A stretch of 64,000 nt of DNA from positions 823,823-887,822 of the forward strand of contig NZ_LT606948.1 in the NCBI RefSeq assembly GCF_900095185.1. Reading direction: 5' to 3'. The DNA is from Polynucleobacter necessarius. GTDB taxonomy: Bacteria > Pseudomonadota > Gammaproteobacteria > Burkholderiales > Burkholderiaceae. The translations under genes and the position numbers were made by a program. Positions 17,678-27,587 of this stretch are shown here, one piece after another; positions within the stretch are counted from its first letter, which is position 1; each line of letters begins with the position of its first letter. The notes beneath the pieces are model-generated. The model did no database searches. It saw only the letters and a list, made by a program, of their open reading frames with translations, and was not told where the DNA came from.

Positions 17678-19258
17678 TTACTTTCTTATAAGAATAAAAG
17701 GTGAATAATGAAATGAGGAAGGAGAGTAGGGATACAAAACGCGAACACGATAGCCCGCGGCACTTATAGGCAACGTAATCGGTAATTCAACTTGGAGGAT
17801 TTCGCCAGAGGGAACCCCGGTTTTTAAAAAATCAGCATGCTGCTCTTGCCAAGAGCTGGGTAACCACTCTTGAGGTGTAAATTGCAGCGATTTGATATCT
17901 GACTCTTCAGCATCGGTCAAGGAAATTTCTAAAGTTGGCGGTAAAACAGCAATAGCAAGACGATTTTGTATCTCCACTTGCAATAGAGATTGATTTTTGA
18001 GGCTTTTAAGCCCGTCTCGTGAGTTTTCAGGTGAGAGTGTGGCTGATGAAGTGATTTGCCATGCTGCAAAATCACTCACAGTGCGTTCTATGCAGCCTAG
18101 TGCCTGACAAAGTTTCGTATCGATACGTTGTAATAATTGAAATGCACCAACTGAAAATGAATTGGATGATCCGTCCACTCGTGGCGCTAATGTTGGGAGC
18201 AAAGAATTTCTAGAAAGATGCTCTCCAAAAATCAGCAGCAATAGAAATAAAGTAGCTAATAGGGTTAGCTTAAAACTTTTTTTTTGAGCGGGTGCGGTTA
18301 AGGAAGCTGCTTCCGTGACCTGCTTTTCTGAGCCAAGGGTTCCGTGCAGACATATCCAGCCTTCATTCTCTTTCCAAACGGAGAGTTTGAGCCATTGACT
18401 ATAGGTAGCAATCACTTCTTCTGCTTGGCGGGCGAGCACGCCAGATAAAACAATGTGACCACCCACTTTCATTTTGTTTACTAAGGCTGGGGCAAGAACT
18501 TGCAGTGGATTGGCTAAGATATTGGCCATAACGATGTCATATTTGGTTTCGGCAGCCAACTCTGGTGCATCTTCGTTGGGGAGTACAAAACGGATCGAAG
18601 TGTGATTGATCTCGGAATTGCTGCGAGCAGCAACCATTGCTTGAGGATCAATATCTGTGCCGATAACTGGATTGCAGCCCAGTTTTGCAGCAGCAATTGC
18701 CAAAATACCTGAGCCGCAACCATAATCGAGGAGGCGTTGATTTTGTAAATTACTCTGTTGTTCAAGCCATAGAAGGCATAAATGCGTAGTTGGGTGGCTA
18801 CCAGCACCAAATGCAAGCCCTGGATCAACCGCAAGACAAATGGCGTTGGGATCGTTTGGTGCGTCATGCCAAGAGGGTACCACCCAAACACGCTCACCAA
18901 TCTGAATTGGTGCAAATTGACTTTGGGTGAGCCTCACCCAATCTTGTTCTTCCACCATTTTTTCTTGAGGAGGGTCTAAATGAAAGCCAGCCTCTTTGAG
19001 CGAAACTAGGAGTTCGGGGATAAATTCTGCGCTATCAGAAAAATCAATTTCAGGGTTAAATAGAGCGGTGACAGCTGATCTATCCCAAGCTTGTACTTCT
19101 GGATGAAGTCCAGGCTCACCATAAAGTGGGTTTTCATCGTATCCACCAGCAGCAGCATCTTCAATGGTGACCGAAAGGGCACCCAGCTCCAACAGTACAT
19201 CGCCCAATGGCTCTGCAGTTTCAGCAGCTACCGTGAAGATCAGCTCACGATAAGTCAT
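17678..19258 (-). CDS. prmA: Fusion of ribosomal protein L11 methyltransferase PrmA with a DUF3426 membrane protein
   Basis: Residues 1-307 are PrmA, which trimethylates ribosomal protein L11. The SAM motif LLDYGCGSGILAIAAAKLG is at 177-194 and ANILANP at 245-251. PrmA normally ends near residue 300, at a segment like EGWICLHGTLGS here. The frame then continues through a basic linker into a membrane segment (LTLLATLFLLLLIFGEHL, 331-348) and a DUF3426 domain with LCQALGCIERTVSDF at 383-397. In relatives DUF3426 is the tail of a separate zinc-ribbon protein encoded right after prmA. The zinc-ribbon half is missing, so a deletion most likely joined the two genes. PrmA may remain active but would be membrane-anchored. 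Confidence 0.88.
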   Translation of the reverse strand: MTYRELIFTVAAETAEPLGDVLLELGALSVTIEDAAAGGYDENPLYGEPGLHPEVQAWDRSAVTALFNPEIDFSDSAEFIPELLVSLKEAGFHLDPPQEKMVEEQDWVRLTQSQFAPIQIGERVWVVPSWHDAPNDPNAICLAVDPGLAFGAGSHPTTHLCLLWLEQQSNLQNQRLLDYGCGSGILAIAAAKLGCNPVIGTDIDPQAMVAARSNSEINHTSIRFVLPNEDAPELAAETKYDIVMANILANPLQVLAPALVNKMKVGGHIVLSGVLARQAEEVIATYSQWLKLSVWKENEGWICLHGTLGSEKQVTEAASLTAPAQKKSFKLTLLATLFLLLLIFGEHLSRNSLLPTLAPRVDGSSNSFSVGAFQLLQRIDTKLCQALGCIERTVSDFAAWQITSSATLSPENSRDGLKSLKNQSLLQVEIQNRLAIAVLPPTLEISLTDAEESDIKSLQFTPQEWLPSSWQEQHADFLKTGVPSGEILQVELPITLPISAAGYRVRVLYPYSPSSFHYSPFILIRK

Positions 19259-19278
19259 GGGTCGCTCGCATCAAAGCA

Positions 19279-20643
19279 TTAGGGCTTGTCGCGGCTTGCA
19301 GCCTGCTTTTCGAGACGATTCTCTAAGTAGTGGATGCTGGTTCCACCTTCAATGAAGTTAGGATCCAACATCAATTCACGGTGCAATGGTACGTTGGTTG
19401 TGATTCCGTCAATGACTATTTCTGAAAGTGCGATTTGCATACGACGAATGGCTTGCTCGCGGGTATTGCCGTAAGAAATCAACTTACCAATCATGGAATC
19501 GTAGTTTGCAGGCACTACATATCCGCTGTAAGCATGAGAGTCAACACGAATACCAGGACCACCTGGCATATGGAATGAGCCGATGCGACCAGGACTTGGA
19601 GTGAACTTAAATGGATCTTCCGCATTTAAACGACACTCGATCGCATGACCACGGAAAACAATATCCTTTTGGCGATAGCTTAATCTCAGGCCGGCCGCTA
19701 TACGAATTTGTTCTTGAACAATATCTACGCCGGTAATCATCTCGGTAACCGGATGCTCTACCTGAACACGAGTATTCATCTCAATAAAAAAGAATTCACC
19801 ATCCTCATCGAGGAACTCGAATGTACCAGCCCCTCGGTAGCCAATTTTGCGGCAGGCTTCAGCGCAACGCTCACCAAGTTTGGCGATTAAATAACGATCA
19901 ATGCCTGGGGCAGGGGCTTCCTCGATGACCTTTTGATGACGACGCTGCATAGAGCAATCTCGTTCGCCTAGCCAGATTGCATTACCGTGGGTATCTGCGA
20001 GAATCTGAATCTCTACATGGCGAGGTTTTTCTAAAAACTTCTCCATATAAACCTCTGGGTTACCGAATGCGCGACCTGCTTCTTCGCGAGTCATATTGAC
20101 AGCGTTCATTAAGTGCGCTTCAGTATGTACGACGCGCATACCACGACCACCACCACCACCTGCAGCTTTAATAATGACTGGGTAACCAATTTTTTTGGCA
20201 ATTGCAATAATTTCTTTTGGGTCATCGGGAAGTGCGCCCTCCGAACTAGATACGCAAGGGACACCTGCGTTAATCATGGCTCGTTTGGCTGATACCTTAT
20301 CGCCCATAAGACGTATAGATGCTGCAGTAGGGCCGATAAATGCGAATCCTGACTTCTCAACGCGTTCTGCAAAGTCTGCATTTTCAGAGAGGAAGCCGTA
20401 GCCTGGATGAATAGCTTCGGCATCGGTTACTTCCGCCGCCGAAATAATCGCTGGCATATTGAGGTAACTGAGTGGAGACGGTGCTGGTCCGATGCAAACT
20501 GCTTCATCAGCAAGCTTTACATACTTCGCCTCTTTATCGGCTGTGGAATAGACCACTACAGTTTTAATTCCCAACTCGCGGCATGCGCGTTGGATACGGA
20601 GAGCGATCTCTCCGCGATTGGCAATCAGAATCTTATCGAACAT
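19279..20643 (-). CDS. accC: Acetyl-CoA carboxylase, biotin carboxylase subunit
   Basis: AccC carboxylates biotin on AccB using ATP and bicarbonate, the first half of malonyl-CoA synthesis. Its 454 residues are full length. [17 protein letters not shown] starts the biotin carboxylase N domain. [13 protein letters not shown] is the ATP-grasp glycine loop, and [17 protein letters not shown] holds the catalytic and metal residues. It lies 62 nt downstream of accB and 20 nt upstream of the PrmA fusion, all on the minus strand, which suggests one operon. Confidence 0.97.
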   Translation of the reverse strand: MFDKILIANRGEIALRIQRACRELGIKTVVVYSTADKEAKYVKLADEAVCIGPAPSPLSYLNMPAIISAAEVTDAEAIHPGYGFLSENADFAERVEKSGFAFIGPTAASIRLMGDKVSAKRAMINAGVPCVSSSEGALPDDPKEIIAIAKKIGYPVIIKAAGGGGGRGMRVVHTEAHLMNAVNMTREEAGRAFGNPEVYMEKFLEKPRHVEIQILADTHGNAIWLGERDCSMQRRHQKVIEEAPAPGIDRYLIAKLGERCAEACRKIGYRGAGTFEFLDEDGEFFFIEMNTRVQVEHPVTEMITGVDIVQEQIRIAAGLRLSYRQKDIVFRGHAIECRLNAEDPFKFTPSPGRIGSFHMPGGPGIRVDSHAYSGYVVPANYDSMIGKLISYGNTREQAIRRMQIALSEIVIDGITTNVPLHRELMLDPNFIEGGTSIHYLENRLEKQAASRDKP

Positions 20644-20705
20644 GTCGGCTCTGAGGTAGATGATGGTGAATTGGAGTGAATCGAAAAATAATCAAAGATG
20701 ACTCA

Positions 20706-21161
20706 CTAAGCGATGATGAAAAGTGGCTGGTCAAACTCAACACCTTGACCGTTTTCACAAAGAATTTCTTTAATCACACCAGCGTTTTCAGATTCGATCT
20801 CATTGAGCAGCTTCATCGCTTCGATAATGCAAAGGGTCTGACCCACCTTGACGGTATCGCCGATATTGACGAAGTTTGGAGACTCTGGATTTGGGGCGCG
20901 ATAGAAAGTTCCCACCATTGGTGAGCGCGCCACAAAGCCTGCTTCAGCAGCAGGAGCTGACGTAGCAGGCGTTGCGCTGGCCGCTGGTGCAGCTTGAGTC
21001 GGTTGCGCAGGGGCTGGATTGGTATAAACCACTTGGCCAGAGGGGGCTGGTGATCCAGCGTTGACGATGCGAACGCGATCTTCACCCTCGTTTACTTCTA
21101 ATTCTGAAATACCAGACTCAGAGACTAGGTCGATCAAGGTTTTTAGTTTTCTCAGATCCAT
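20706..21161 (-). CDS. accB: Biotin carboxyl carrier protein of acetyl-CoA carboxylase
   Basis: AccB carries the biotin that moves CO2 from AccC to the carboxyltransferase. Its 151 residues have an N-terminal part ([20 protein letters not shown]), an Ala/Pro-rich flexible linker at about 37-75, and a biotinyl domain with [10 protein letters not shown], where Lys117 is the biotinylation site. [15 protein letters not shown] carries the thumb region typical of AccB. It lies between aroQ and accC. Confidence 0.97.
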   Translation of the reverse strand: MDLRKLKTLIDLVSESGISELEVNEGEDRVRIVNAGSPAPSGQVVYTNPAPAQPTQAAPAASATPATSAPAAEAGFVARSPMVGTFYRAPNPESPNFVNIGDTVKVGQTLCIIEAMKLLNEIESENAGVIKEILCENGQGVEFDQPLFIIA

Positions 21162-21197
21162 ACGAGTATTTCCTCTCTTGCGATTCTTTAAATAGAC

Positions 21198-21647
21198 TTA
21201 CTTTTGTAAACGAGTTATGGCTGCTTGTAGCGCTACTTCATAGCCAATAGCGCCAAGGCCACAAATCACGCCCGTTGCGATATCTGACAAATAGGAATGC
21301 TTACGGAATTCTTCGCGCTGGCGAATATTGGATAAGTGAACTTCAATAAATGGGATCGCTACGCCTGCCAATACATCCCGCAAGGCAACACTAGTGTGAG
21401 CAAAGGCACCTGGATTAATAATGATGAAATCAACCCCATCTTGTTTAGCTTTTTGAATGCGGTCGATTAACTCACCTTCATGATTGCTTTGAAAATTGTT
21501 TAAATCAATCGACTGTGCTTTTGCCAGTTCGCTCAGTGTTTGATGAATATCTTCTAGTGTAGTTTTCCCATAAATAGCGGGTTCGCGAGTACCTAAAAGA
21601 TTGAGGTTTGGGCCCTGTATTACGAGAATTGAAGCTGTTTTCGACAT
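21198..21647 (-). CDS. aroQ: 3-dehydroquinate dehydratase, type II
   Basis: AroQ makes 3-dehydroshikimate in the shikimate pathway. The 149-residue protein shows [17 protein letters not shown] at 11-27 with the catalytic Tyr26, [14 protein letters not shown] with the substrate-binding Asn and His, and [14 protein letters not shown]. The length is right for the dodecameric type II enzyme. It heads the minus-strand run aroQ-accB-accC. The 249 nt between it and the broken TlpA-like gene contain no gene that I can support. Confidence 0.97.
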   Translation of the reverse strand: MSKTASILVIQGPNLNLLGTREPAIYGKTTLEDIHQTLSELAKAQSIDLNNFQSNHEGELIDRIQKAKQDGVDFIIINPGAFAHTSVALRDVLAGVAIPFIEVHLSNIRQREEFRKHSYLSDIATGVICGLGAIGYEVALQAAITRLQK

Positions 21648-21896
21648 AGATCCCTGTTTTTAGAGGCAGTTAAGCGTTCATTGATGGATTAGGCTTTGGG
21701 CCCTTCGTACAACTACATGCTTGATTGCTAATGAGCAAAGTATACCTTTTTAAACTTCTCGAAAGGTGAAAAAAGTCCCCTAAAAAATTAGAATTTTCTG
21801 AGCTTTTAGATGCAGATATTGAAAAATAGCCTCTTGATTGCTTAATTTTTATGCAGAGCATATTTCTTATTGATGGAGTCAACTCTAATAAATTCT

Positions 21897-22424
21897 CTAT
21901 AAAGCGTTTTTAATAGCACTTCTTAGTTCATCTTCGCTTATCTTGCCTAATTTGCTATAGGTTGCTTTTCCCTTTGCACTGATGATGATGGTATAGGGTA
22001 AGGCTCCTTGGGAGCTTCCTAATTGTTTGGAAAGGCTGCTACCTTCCAATCCGCCTATCACAATTGGATCGGAAACTGGAGTTTCTGAAAGAAAATCACG
22101 AATATTAGAGGATGAAGCGATACCAATGCCAACAAATAAGACATTTTTTTGTAAAAAATCTTGTTGAAGCTTATCTAATGTAGGCATTTCCTCGACGCAA
22201 GGGGGCACCAAGATGACCAAAAGTTGACCACAAGCACTTTCCCTTGCCATTTTTGAATTTCAACTGCTTTTCCATCCGGAGTTTGCCAAGAATTGCCTAA
22301 AAAGGCTTTTACAGGAGGAGCGTTTGCTAAACCAGTTTTATAGGATCCACTGCGAAGTGAGGACGCCGGCAAGGAGTGCTAAAAGACTAATTGTGACGAT
22401 GATCATCCATTGTTTGCGGTTCAT
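21897..22424 (-). pseudogene. TlpA/ResA-like thioredoxin-fold protein, pseudogene
   Basis: From ATG 22422-22424, behind a GGAG site, the frame reads MNRKQWMIIVTISLLALLAG, a membrane anchor. It is then shifted near 22340 to YKTGLANAPPVKAFLGNSW and KVLVVNFWSSWCP. The frame breaks again inside the active site: a G5 run at 22201-22205 should be G6 to give WCPPCVEEMPTLDKLQ, the frame that then continues to the stop at 21897. The intact family makes periplasmic disulfide reductases for cytochrome c maturation and similar tasks. With two frameshifts, one between the two active-site cysteines, it cannot work. Confidence 0.88.
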
Positions 22425-22450
22425 TGGAACTCCTTCGCTAAAATTCGCTA

Positions 22451-23852
22451 ATGCATATACATATTTTGGGCATTTGCGGTACTTTCATGGGCGGCATTGC
22501 CGCAATTGCGAGACAGGCTGGACATCGTGTTGCTGGTTGTGATGCCAATGTGTATCCACCCATGAGTACGCACCTTGAGGCTCAAGGCATCGAACTAATT
22601 GAGGGGTTCTCGCTGCATCAATTATCTCAGTTTGAGACCATGCCTGATTTATTTGTGATTGGTAATGTGGTTTCTCGCGGCAACCCTTTGATGGAGGCGA
22701 TTCTTAATCAAGGCTTGCCTTATATTTCTGGACCGCAATGGTTGGGCGAGCAAGTTTTGTATGGAAGGCGCGTTCTTGCAGTAGCTGGAACACACGGTAA
22801 AACTACTACCTCAGCCATGCTCACTTGGATTTTAGAATTTAATGGCTATAAACCAGACTACCTGATTGGTGGTGTACCACTGAATTTCACTGTCTCTGCG
22901 CAATTGAGCGAGAGTAAATATTGTGTCATCGAAGCCGACGAGTACGACATGGCATTTTTTGATAAGCGCAGTAAGTTTGTCCACTATCGCCCACGTACAG
23001 CATTGCTCAATAACTTAGAGTTTGATCACGCTGAGATTTTTTTTGAGCTTGCAGCAATAAAAACACAGTTTCATCATTTGGTGCGGACCGTTCCCGGGGA
23101 TGGCTTATTGGTAGCCAATGGTGAGGAGCCTGCCTTAGCCAGTGTAATTTCGAGGGGGGCTTGGGCTCCTGTTGAACGTTTTGACCAGGAGTCTACCAAC
23201 GAATGGTGTTTGATTTCACAAGAAATCGATGGTTTTATTATGCGCAAGTCTGGCAAGGAGGTTGCAACTGTGCAGTGGTCGCCTGATTCTGGTGTGATAG
23301 GGGCGTCATAATCAATTCAATGCACTTGCTGCTATCGCTTCTGCAAACCATATTGGCATTTCGCCGGCGGACTCAACTCATGCATTGGCTGAGTTTAAGA
23401 ATGTTAAGCGTCGTTTGGAAACAATTGGCGTTGACAATGACATCACAATTTATGATGACTTTGCGCATCATCCAACTGCGATTACTACAACCGTTGATGG
23501 TCTTCGTCGTCGTGTGGGCAAGGCGTGTATCTTAGCTGTGCTCGAGCCACGTTCTAACACGATGAAGCTCGGCGTGATGAAGGCCCAGCTACCTGGAAGC
23601 TTACAAGCGGCAGATAAGGTATTTGCCTATGGCGCTAGTACAGGAAAGGAATCATTGGGTTGGGACTTAGCAGAGGTCCTATCCCCGCTGAATGTAAACA
23701 ACCAAGATAAAGCTAGGGCGTTTGATGACCTAGAGGTTTTGGGTGATGCAGTCATTCTAGAAGCTAATCTAGGCGATTAGATCTTGGTGATGAGTAACGG
23801 TGGATTCTGCGGCGTTCATTAGACAATATTAAAAGCTTTATCAAAGCAGTAA
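22451..23852 (+). pseudogene. mpl: UDP-MurNAc:L-Ala-gamma-D-Glu-meso-DAP ligase Mpl, pseudogene
   Basis: Mpl re-uses the murein tripeptide released in recycling. The N-terminal Rossmann part (MHIHILGICGTFMGGIAA) and Mur ligase P-loop (VAGTHGKTTTSAML) are intact in the first frame. That frame stops at about 23311 because G4 at 23300-23303 should be G3. The next frame restores GRHNQFNALAAIA and continues through KRRLETIGVDN and YDDFAHHPTAI. This part then meets a TAG at 23778-23780, reads on as ILVMSNGGFCGVH, meets another TAG at 23820-23822 and ends TILKALSKQ at TAA 23850-23852. Three lesions of two kinds make this a true pseudogene. It is divergent from the broken TlpA-like gene. Confidence 0.92.
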
Positions 23853-23908
23853 AAAAACAGACTGATTCAAAATAATCGCAGTAAAGATCTAGTTACAGAA
23901 AGCAAAAA

Positions 23909-24643
23909 ATGGGCAAAAGATTGCAAGGCAAAGTAGCCATCATGACTGGCGCTGCTAAGGGGATTGGTTTTGCTACTACTCAGCGTTTCTCGCAAGCAGG
24001 CGCGAAAATCATCATTACAGACATTAATCAGGATGCTGTGAATGGGGCTGCAGCACAAACGCCTAATGCCGAGAGTTATGAAATGAATGTCACCGATCGC
24101 GCCAGCATTCAAGTGGTGGTAGACCAAGTTATGCAAAAGCATGGACGAATTGATATTTTAATTAATAACGCCGGCATCACCCAGGATGCGCGCCTAATTA
24201 AGATGAGTGAAGCGCAGTTTGATACTGTCGTTGATGTTAATTTGAAGGGCGTATTTAATTGCACGCAACTGGTTGTCTCCCATATGCTGGGAGCGGGTGC
24301 TAGTGCGATTGTTAATGCGTCAAGCGTTGTTGGAATTTATGACAACTTTGGTCCAACCAACTATTCGGCTACTAAATTTGGCGTGATTGGATTTACCAAA
24401 ACTTGGGCCCGAGAGCTGGGTCCTAAGGGAATGCGGGTCAATGCGGTCTGCCCTGGTTTTATCGCTACAGAAATGGTGAAAGCTATGCCAGAAAATATTT
24501 TGCAAGATATTGAAAGGCGGAGCTGGCTTGGGCGCCGTGGTACACCTACTGAAATGGCTAATGTGTATTTATTCTTGGCTAGCGATGAAGCGAGCTATGT
24601 CAATGGCGTAGCTCTAGAGGCAAGCGGCGGAATTTCGCTCTAA
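23909..24643 (+). CDS. Short-chain dehydrogenase/reductase, FabG-like
   Basis: The 244-residue protein is a classical SDR. TGAAKGIG at 13-20 binds the cofactor, NNAGI is at 86-90, and the catalytic residues are Asn111, Ser139, Tyr152 and Lys156 (NASSVVG, YSATK). It resembles 3-oxoacyl-ACP or acetoacetyl-CoA reductases. Since a canonical fabG usually lies in the fab cluster elsewhere, this copy may reduce another 3-ketoacyl substrate. It is intact, unlike the adjoining mpl, and its stop is 2 nt before the ribonuclease start, so the two are probably coupled. Confidence 0.85.
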   Translation: MGKRLQGKVAIMTGAAKGIGFATTQRFSQAGAKIIITDINQDAVNGAAAQTPNAESYEMNVTDRASIQVVVDQVMQKHGRIDILINNAGITQDARLIKMSEAQFDTVVDVNLKGVFNCTQLVVSHMLGAGASAIVNASSVVGIYDNFGPTNYSATKFGVIGFTKTWARELGPKGMRVNAVCPGFIATEMVKAMPENILQDIERRSWLGRRGTPTEMANVYLFLASDEASYVNGVALEASGGISL

Positions 24644-24645
24644 GT

Positions 24646-26697
24646 ATGAATCTTTTATACGAAGAGGGTGGTGACATCAAGATTGCCACAGCTCAATCTG
24701 CATCGGGCACAGGGGATGCGGAGTCTTGGCAGGCTACAAGCCTTTCTGGAAAAAAAATTAAGCTCAAGGCCAAAGAGGTTTGGTTGCGTTTTGAAAAGCC
24801 AGAGGCTCAAGCGGCCATGGATGAAGCGGGTAAGCTCACTGCAGATATTGATTTACAGTTTCTTTGGGATTGTGCATCAGACGAAGAGTTTGGTTTGGTC
24901 GATGTGGCTAAGGAGTACTTTGGTTCACAAGCAAGTGTTCCACAGCAAGTTGCGTTAGCGATTGCTTTGCAAGGTGTCCCCGTATTTTTTCGTCGTAAAG
25001 GGCGTGGCCGTTTTCAAAGAGCTCCGCTGGAGCAATTGCAGGCTGGCTTGGCTGCATTAGAGCGCAAGCAAAAAGAACTCGAACAGCAATCGTTGTGGCA
25101 ACAAGAGCTAGTCTCAGGATATGTTCCTGAATCGCTGAAATCTTCCGCCAAGCAACTATTGTTTGCTCCCGATAAACATACTTCGGCCTATAAGGCATTG
25201 ATTGCTGCTTGTGCTGAGACTGGAGAATCGCCTGCGCAACTCATGATTCGATGTGGCGCTATTGATTCGCCATTGGCATATCACCAGGGCTTGTTTCTTA
25301 AGACGCGTTTTCCAAATGGTGCAGCTCATCAAAGTGATATTGGCATTGATAAAGCGGCTTATGCCGCTGCAGTCGCAGAGCTGCCGTTTGCCCAAGTACA
25401 AGCCTTCTCGATTGATGATTCTGACACCACTGAAATAGATGATGCGTTATCAGTTACGGTAATTGACGGTGGACATCGGGTGGGAATTCATATTGCTGCC
25501 CCAGGTTTGGCGATCTCCAAAGATGATCCATTGGCTAAGGTGGCTCGTAATCGCATGTCGACAGTTTATTTTCCCGGCGACAAAATTACGATGTTGCCAG
25601 AATCAGTGATTGAGCAATTTTCACTGGATGAAGGTGGGCCAAGACCTGCATTATCGATTTATGTCGATATTGATGCGCAAGGCGTTGCAAATCGAGATAC
25701 CCTTCAGATGCGTACGGAGATGGTGCCAATGACATCTAACCTCCGTCTAGAGGATATCGAGCATCTCGTAACCGAAGAGAGCTTTCTTGATGAGAGTTCT
25801 GGATATCCCTATCGCAATGAATTAGCGATCTTATGGCAAGCTGCTAAATTGCTTTATGCTGCTCGCCAAGAAAAGCGTATTGCAAATGGATTACGTGCCG
25901 AGCAATTGGGCTTAATAGATTCAAATGCGCTAGCAAGAGATTTTCATTTTCAGATTCAGGAGGTGGCTGGCGTTCAGCGCGTCGATATTGTGCCGCGTCA
26001 ACGAGGGTCTATCCTGGATACGATCGTCGCTGAATGGATGATTTTTTGTAATAGCGCCGCAGGGCAGTTGCTTGCGGACTATGGCTTGCCTGGGCTATTT
26101 AGAACTCAGAAAGGCTGGGGTCCATTACGCACTCGTATGCAAACTACCCCTGGGCCCCACGAAGGTCTAGGTCTCGATTATTACGCTTGGTGCACCTCTC
26201 CACTGCGTCGGTATTCAGATTTAGTGAATCAATGGCAATTAATCGCTCTCGTAAAGCATGGAGTTACTGCAAAGATGGTTGCCCCATTTTCACCTCGGGA
26301 TGCAAGTTTGATGGGTATTGCAGCAGACTTTGAATCTTGTTATCAGACCTATGGTGAGTTCCAGGATCGTTTGGAAAAGTATTGGTGTCTACGTTGGGCT
26401 GTGCAGAATGGGGAACCTAAATCCTTTCATGTTCGCCACTTAAAAGCAGGTATGTCTCGCTTGGAATTAGTACCTCTACATTTGCCTATTCCTGAGCTTG
26501 CAAGTCATCCTCGTATGACTCGAGCTGAAGTGCTAATTGCAGACGTCGATTTATTGCAATTGAGCGCAGGTGTGCGAGTGATAGAAATTGAGTCAAAGCA
26601 GGATTTCCCCGAACAGCCTCTTGAGTGTGAGGCGTCAGTTAGTCCCGGCACTTTGGCAGTAGCAGAACGTCCCGAAGAAGATGCTAGTCCAGAGTAA
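24646..26697 (+). CDS. RNB-domain exoribonuclease (RNase II-like)
   Basis: This is a 683-residue 3'-5' exoribonuclease of the RNase II/R superfamily. The catalytic acidic cluster FSIDDSDTTEIDDALSV at 254-270 is intact, as are YFPGDKITMLPE and the C-terminal CTSPLRRYSDLVNQWQL. The N-terminal region lacks an obvious cold-shock domain pair, as in the Burkholderiales RNB type that is neither classical RNase II nor RNase R. The TonB-like gene starts inside its last codons, overlapping by 17 nt. Confidence 0.88.
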   Translation: MNLLYEEGGDIKIATAQSASGTGDAESWQATSLSGKKIKLKAKEVWLRFEKPEAQAAMDEAGKLTADIDLQFLWDCASDEEFGLVDVAKEYFGSQASVPQQVALAIALQGVPVFFRRKGRGRFQRAPLEQLQAGLAALERKQKELEQQSLWQQELVSGYVPESLKSSAKQLLFAPDKHTSAYKALIAACAETGESPAQLMIRCGAIDSPLAYHQGLFLKTRFPNGAAHQSDIGIDKAAYAAAVAELPFAQVQAFSIDDSDTTEIDDALSVTVIDGGHRVGIHIAAPGLAISKDDPLAKVARNRMSTVYFPGDKITMLPESVIEQFSLDEGGPRPALSIYVDIDAQGVANRDTLQMRTEMVPMTSNLRLEDIEHLVTEESFLDESSGYPYRNELAILWQAAKLLYAARQEKRIANGLRAEQLGLIDSNALARDFHFQIQEVAGVQRVDIVPRQRGSILDTIVAEWMIFCNSAAGQLLADYGLPGLFRTQKGWGPLRTRMQTTPGPHEGLGLDYYAWCTSPLRRYSDLVNQWQLIALVKHGVTAKMVAPFSPRDASLMGIAADFESCYQTYGEFQDRLEKYWCLRWAVQNGEPKSFHVRHLKAGMSRLELVPLHLPIPELASHPRMTRAEVLIADVDLLQLSAGVRVIEIESKQDFPEQPLECEASVSPGTLAVAERPEEDASPE

Positions 26698-27563
26698 AGC
26701 GTTGGAAATACCGTGTCCTGAGTGGCTTGGAGCAGTGTTCCGCTATCTTCATAGTGCATGGAAACGTTACCCATTTCGTTTTGCACTTTGCATATCTATT
26801 TTGATTCATGTTTTTTCTATCTTTTCACTGGGGGCTTGGGGAGATTCAACACCGTAGAGTAAACACACCATTAAGTGTGGTGCTAGTAAATGCCAGTAAT
26901 AAGATTCCGCCACAAAATGCAAATAAGCTGTCACAAGCAGATTTGCAAGAAGCTACTGCATTACACCGTGCTCGCTTAGGCGCTGAAGCCCGCCTTGAGA
27001 TGTTGGAGAAGCAACAAAAGCAGATGCTCGCAAAATTAGACGAGCGGCGCAATCACTCTGGAGGTCGAAAAAGTGGTGATGAGCAAAAAATTACCCCTCA
27101 ACTGAATTCATTGGAAGCTGAGTTAGCTAAACGACTCCAATCAGAGGGCAAAGAACCTAGGCGTAAAGTCCTGACTGGCGCTAACATCAAGGCAGTAACT
27201 TTTGCTCACTACTACGATGCCATGTGTCAAAAGATTGAAACCTACGGCAGTGCATTTTTCCCAAGGGTATATGGGCGCCCTTTATATGGCAGTCTGATCA
27301 TTGTTATTAGCGTAGATAACCAAGGCAGAATTACAGCGAATGCTCAAGGCAAAGATGGGCTCTCAATAGGCTGTAGTTCGGATAATCCAGAGTTAGATCG
27401 GCAAGCCCTCGCTATTGTCAGAGCTTCTGCGCCGTTTGGCCCCTTTCCTCCAGAAATGCGTAATCAAATCGATGTATTGGATTGGATCTCTACCTTTGAG
27501 TTCACTCGAGATGGCATAGATCGTCTCGAGCTACGACGCCAATCAAGCCATCAAGAGAATTAG
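26681..27563 (+). pseudogene. TonB-like energy transducer, frameshifted
   Basis: From ATG 26681 the frame reads MLVQSKALEIPCPEWLGAVF, then a membrane helix (FALCISILIHVFSIFSLG), and stops at TAG 26854-26856. The rest lies in another frame: RVNTPLSVVLVNASNKIPP, a coiled-coil stretch rich in Q, K and E, and a TonB-type C-terminal domain (PLYGSLIIVISVDNQGRI, RASAPFGPFPPEM). The shift falls in the G-rich bases 26830-26850. The membrane anchor and the periplasmic domain are therefore separated and the protein cannot transduce energy. A weak internal start at 26808 would give only the anchorless part. Confidence 0.85.
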
Positions 27564-27587
27564 AAATTCGCTTATTCTCTATTTATC

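Noticed and set aside
21670-21882. A 70-codon minus-strand ORF upstream of aroQ
   Set aside because: It has low-complexity composition, no recognised motif and no ribosome-binding site. The stretch is more likely the aroQ leader.
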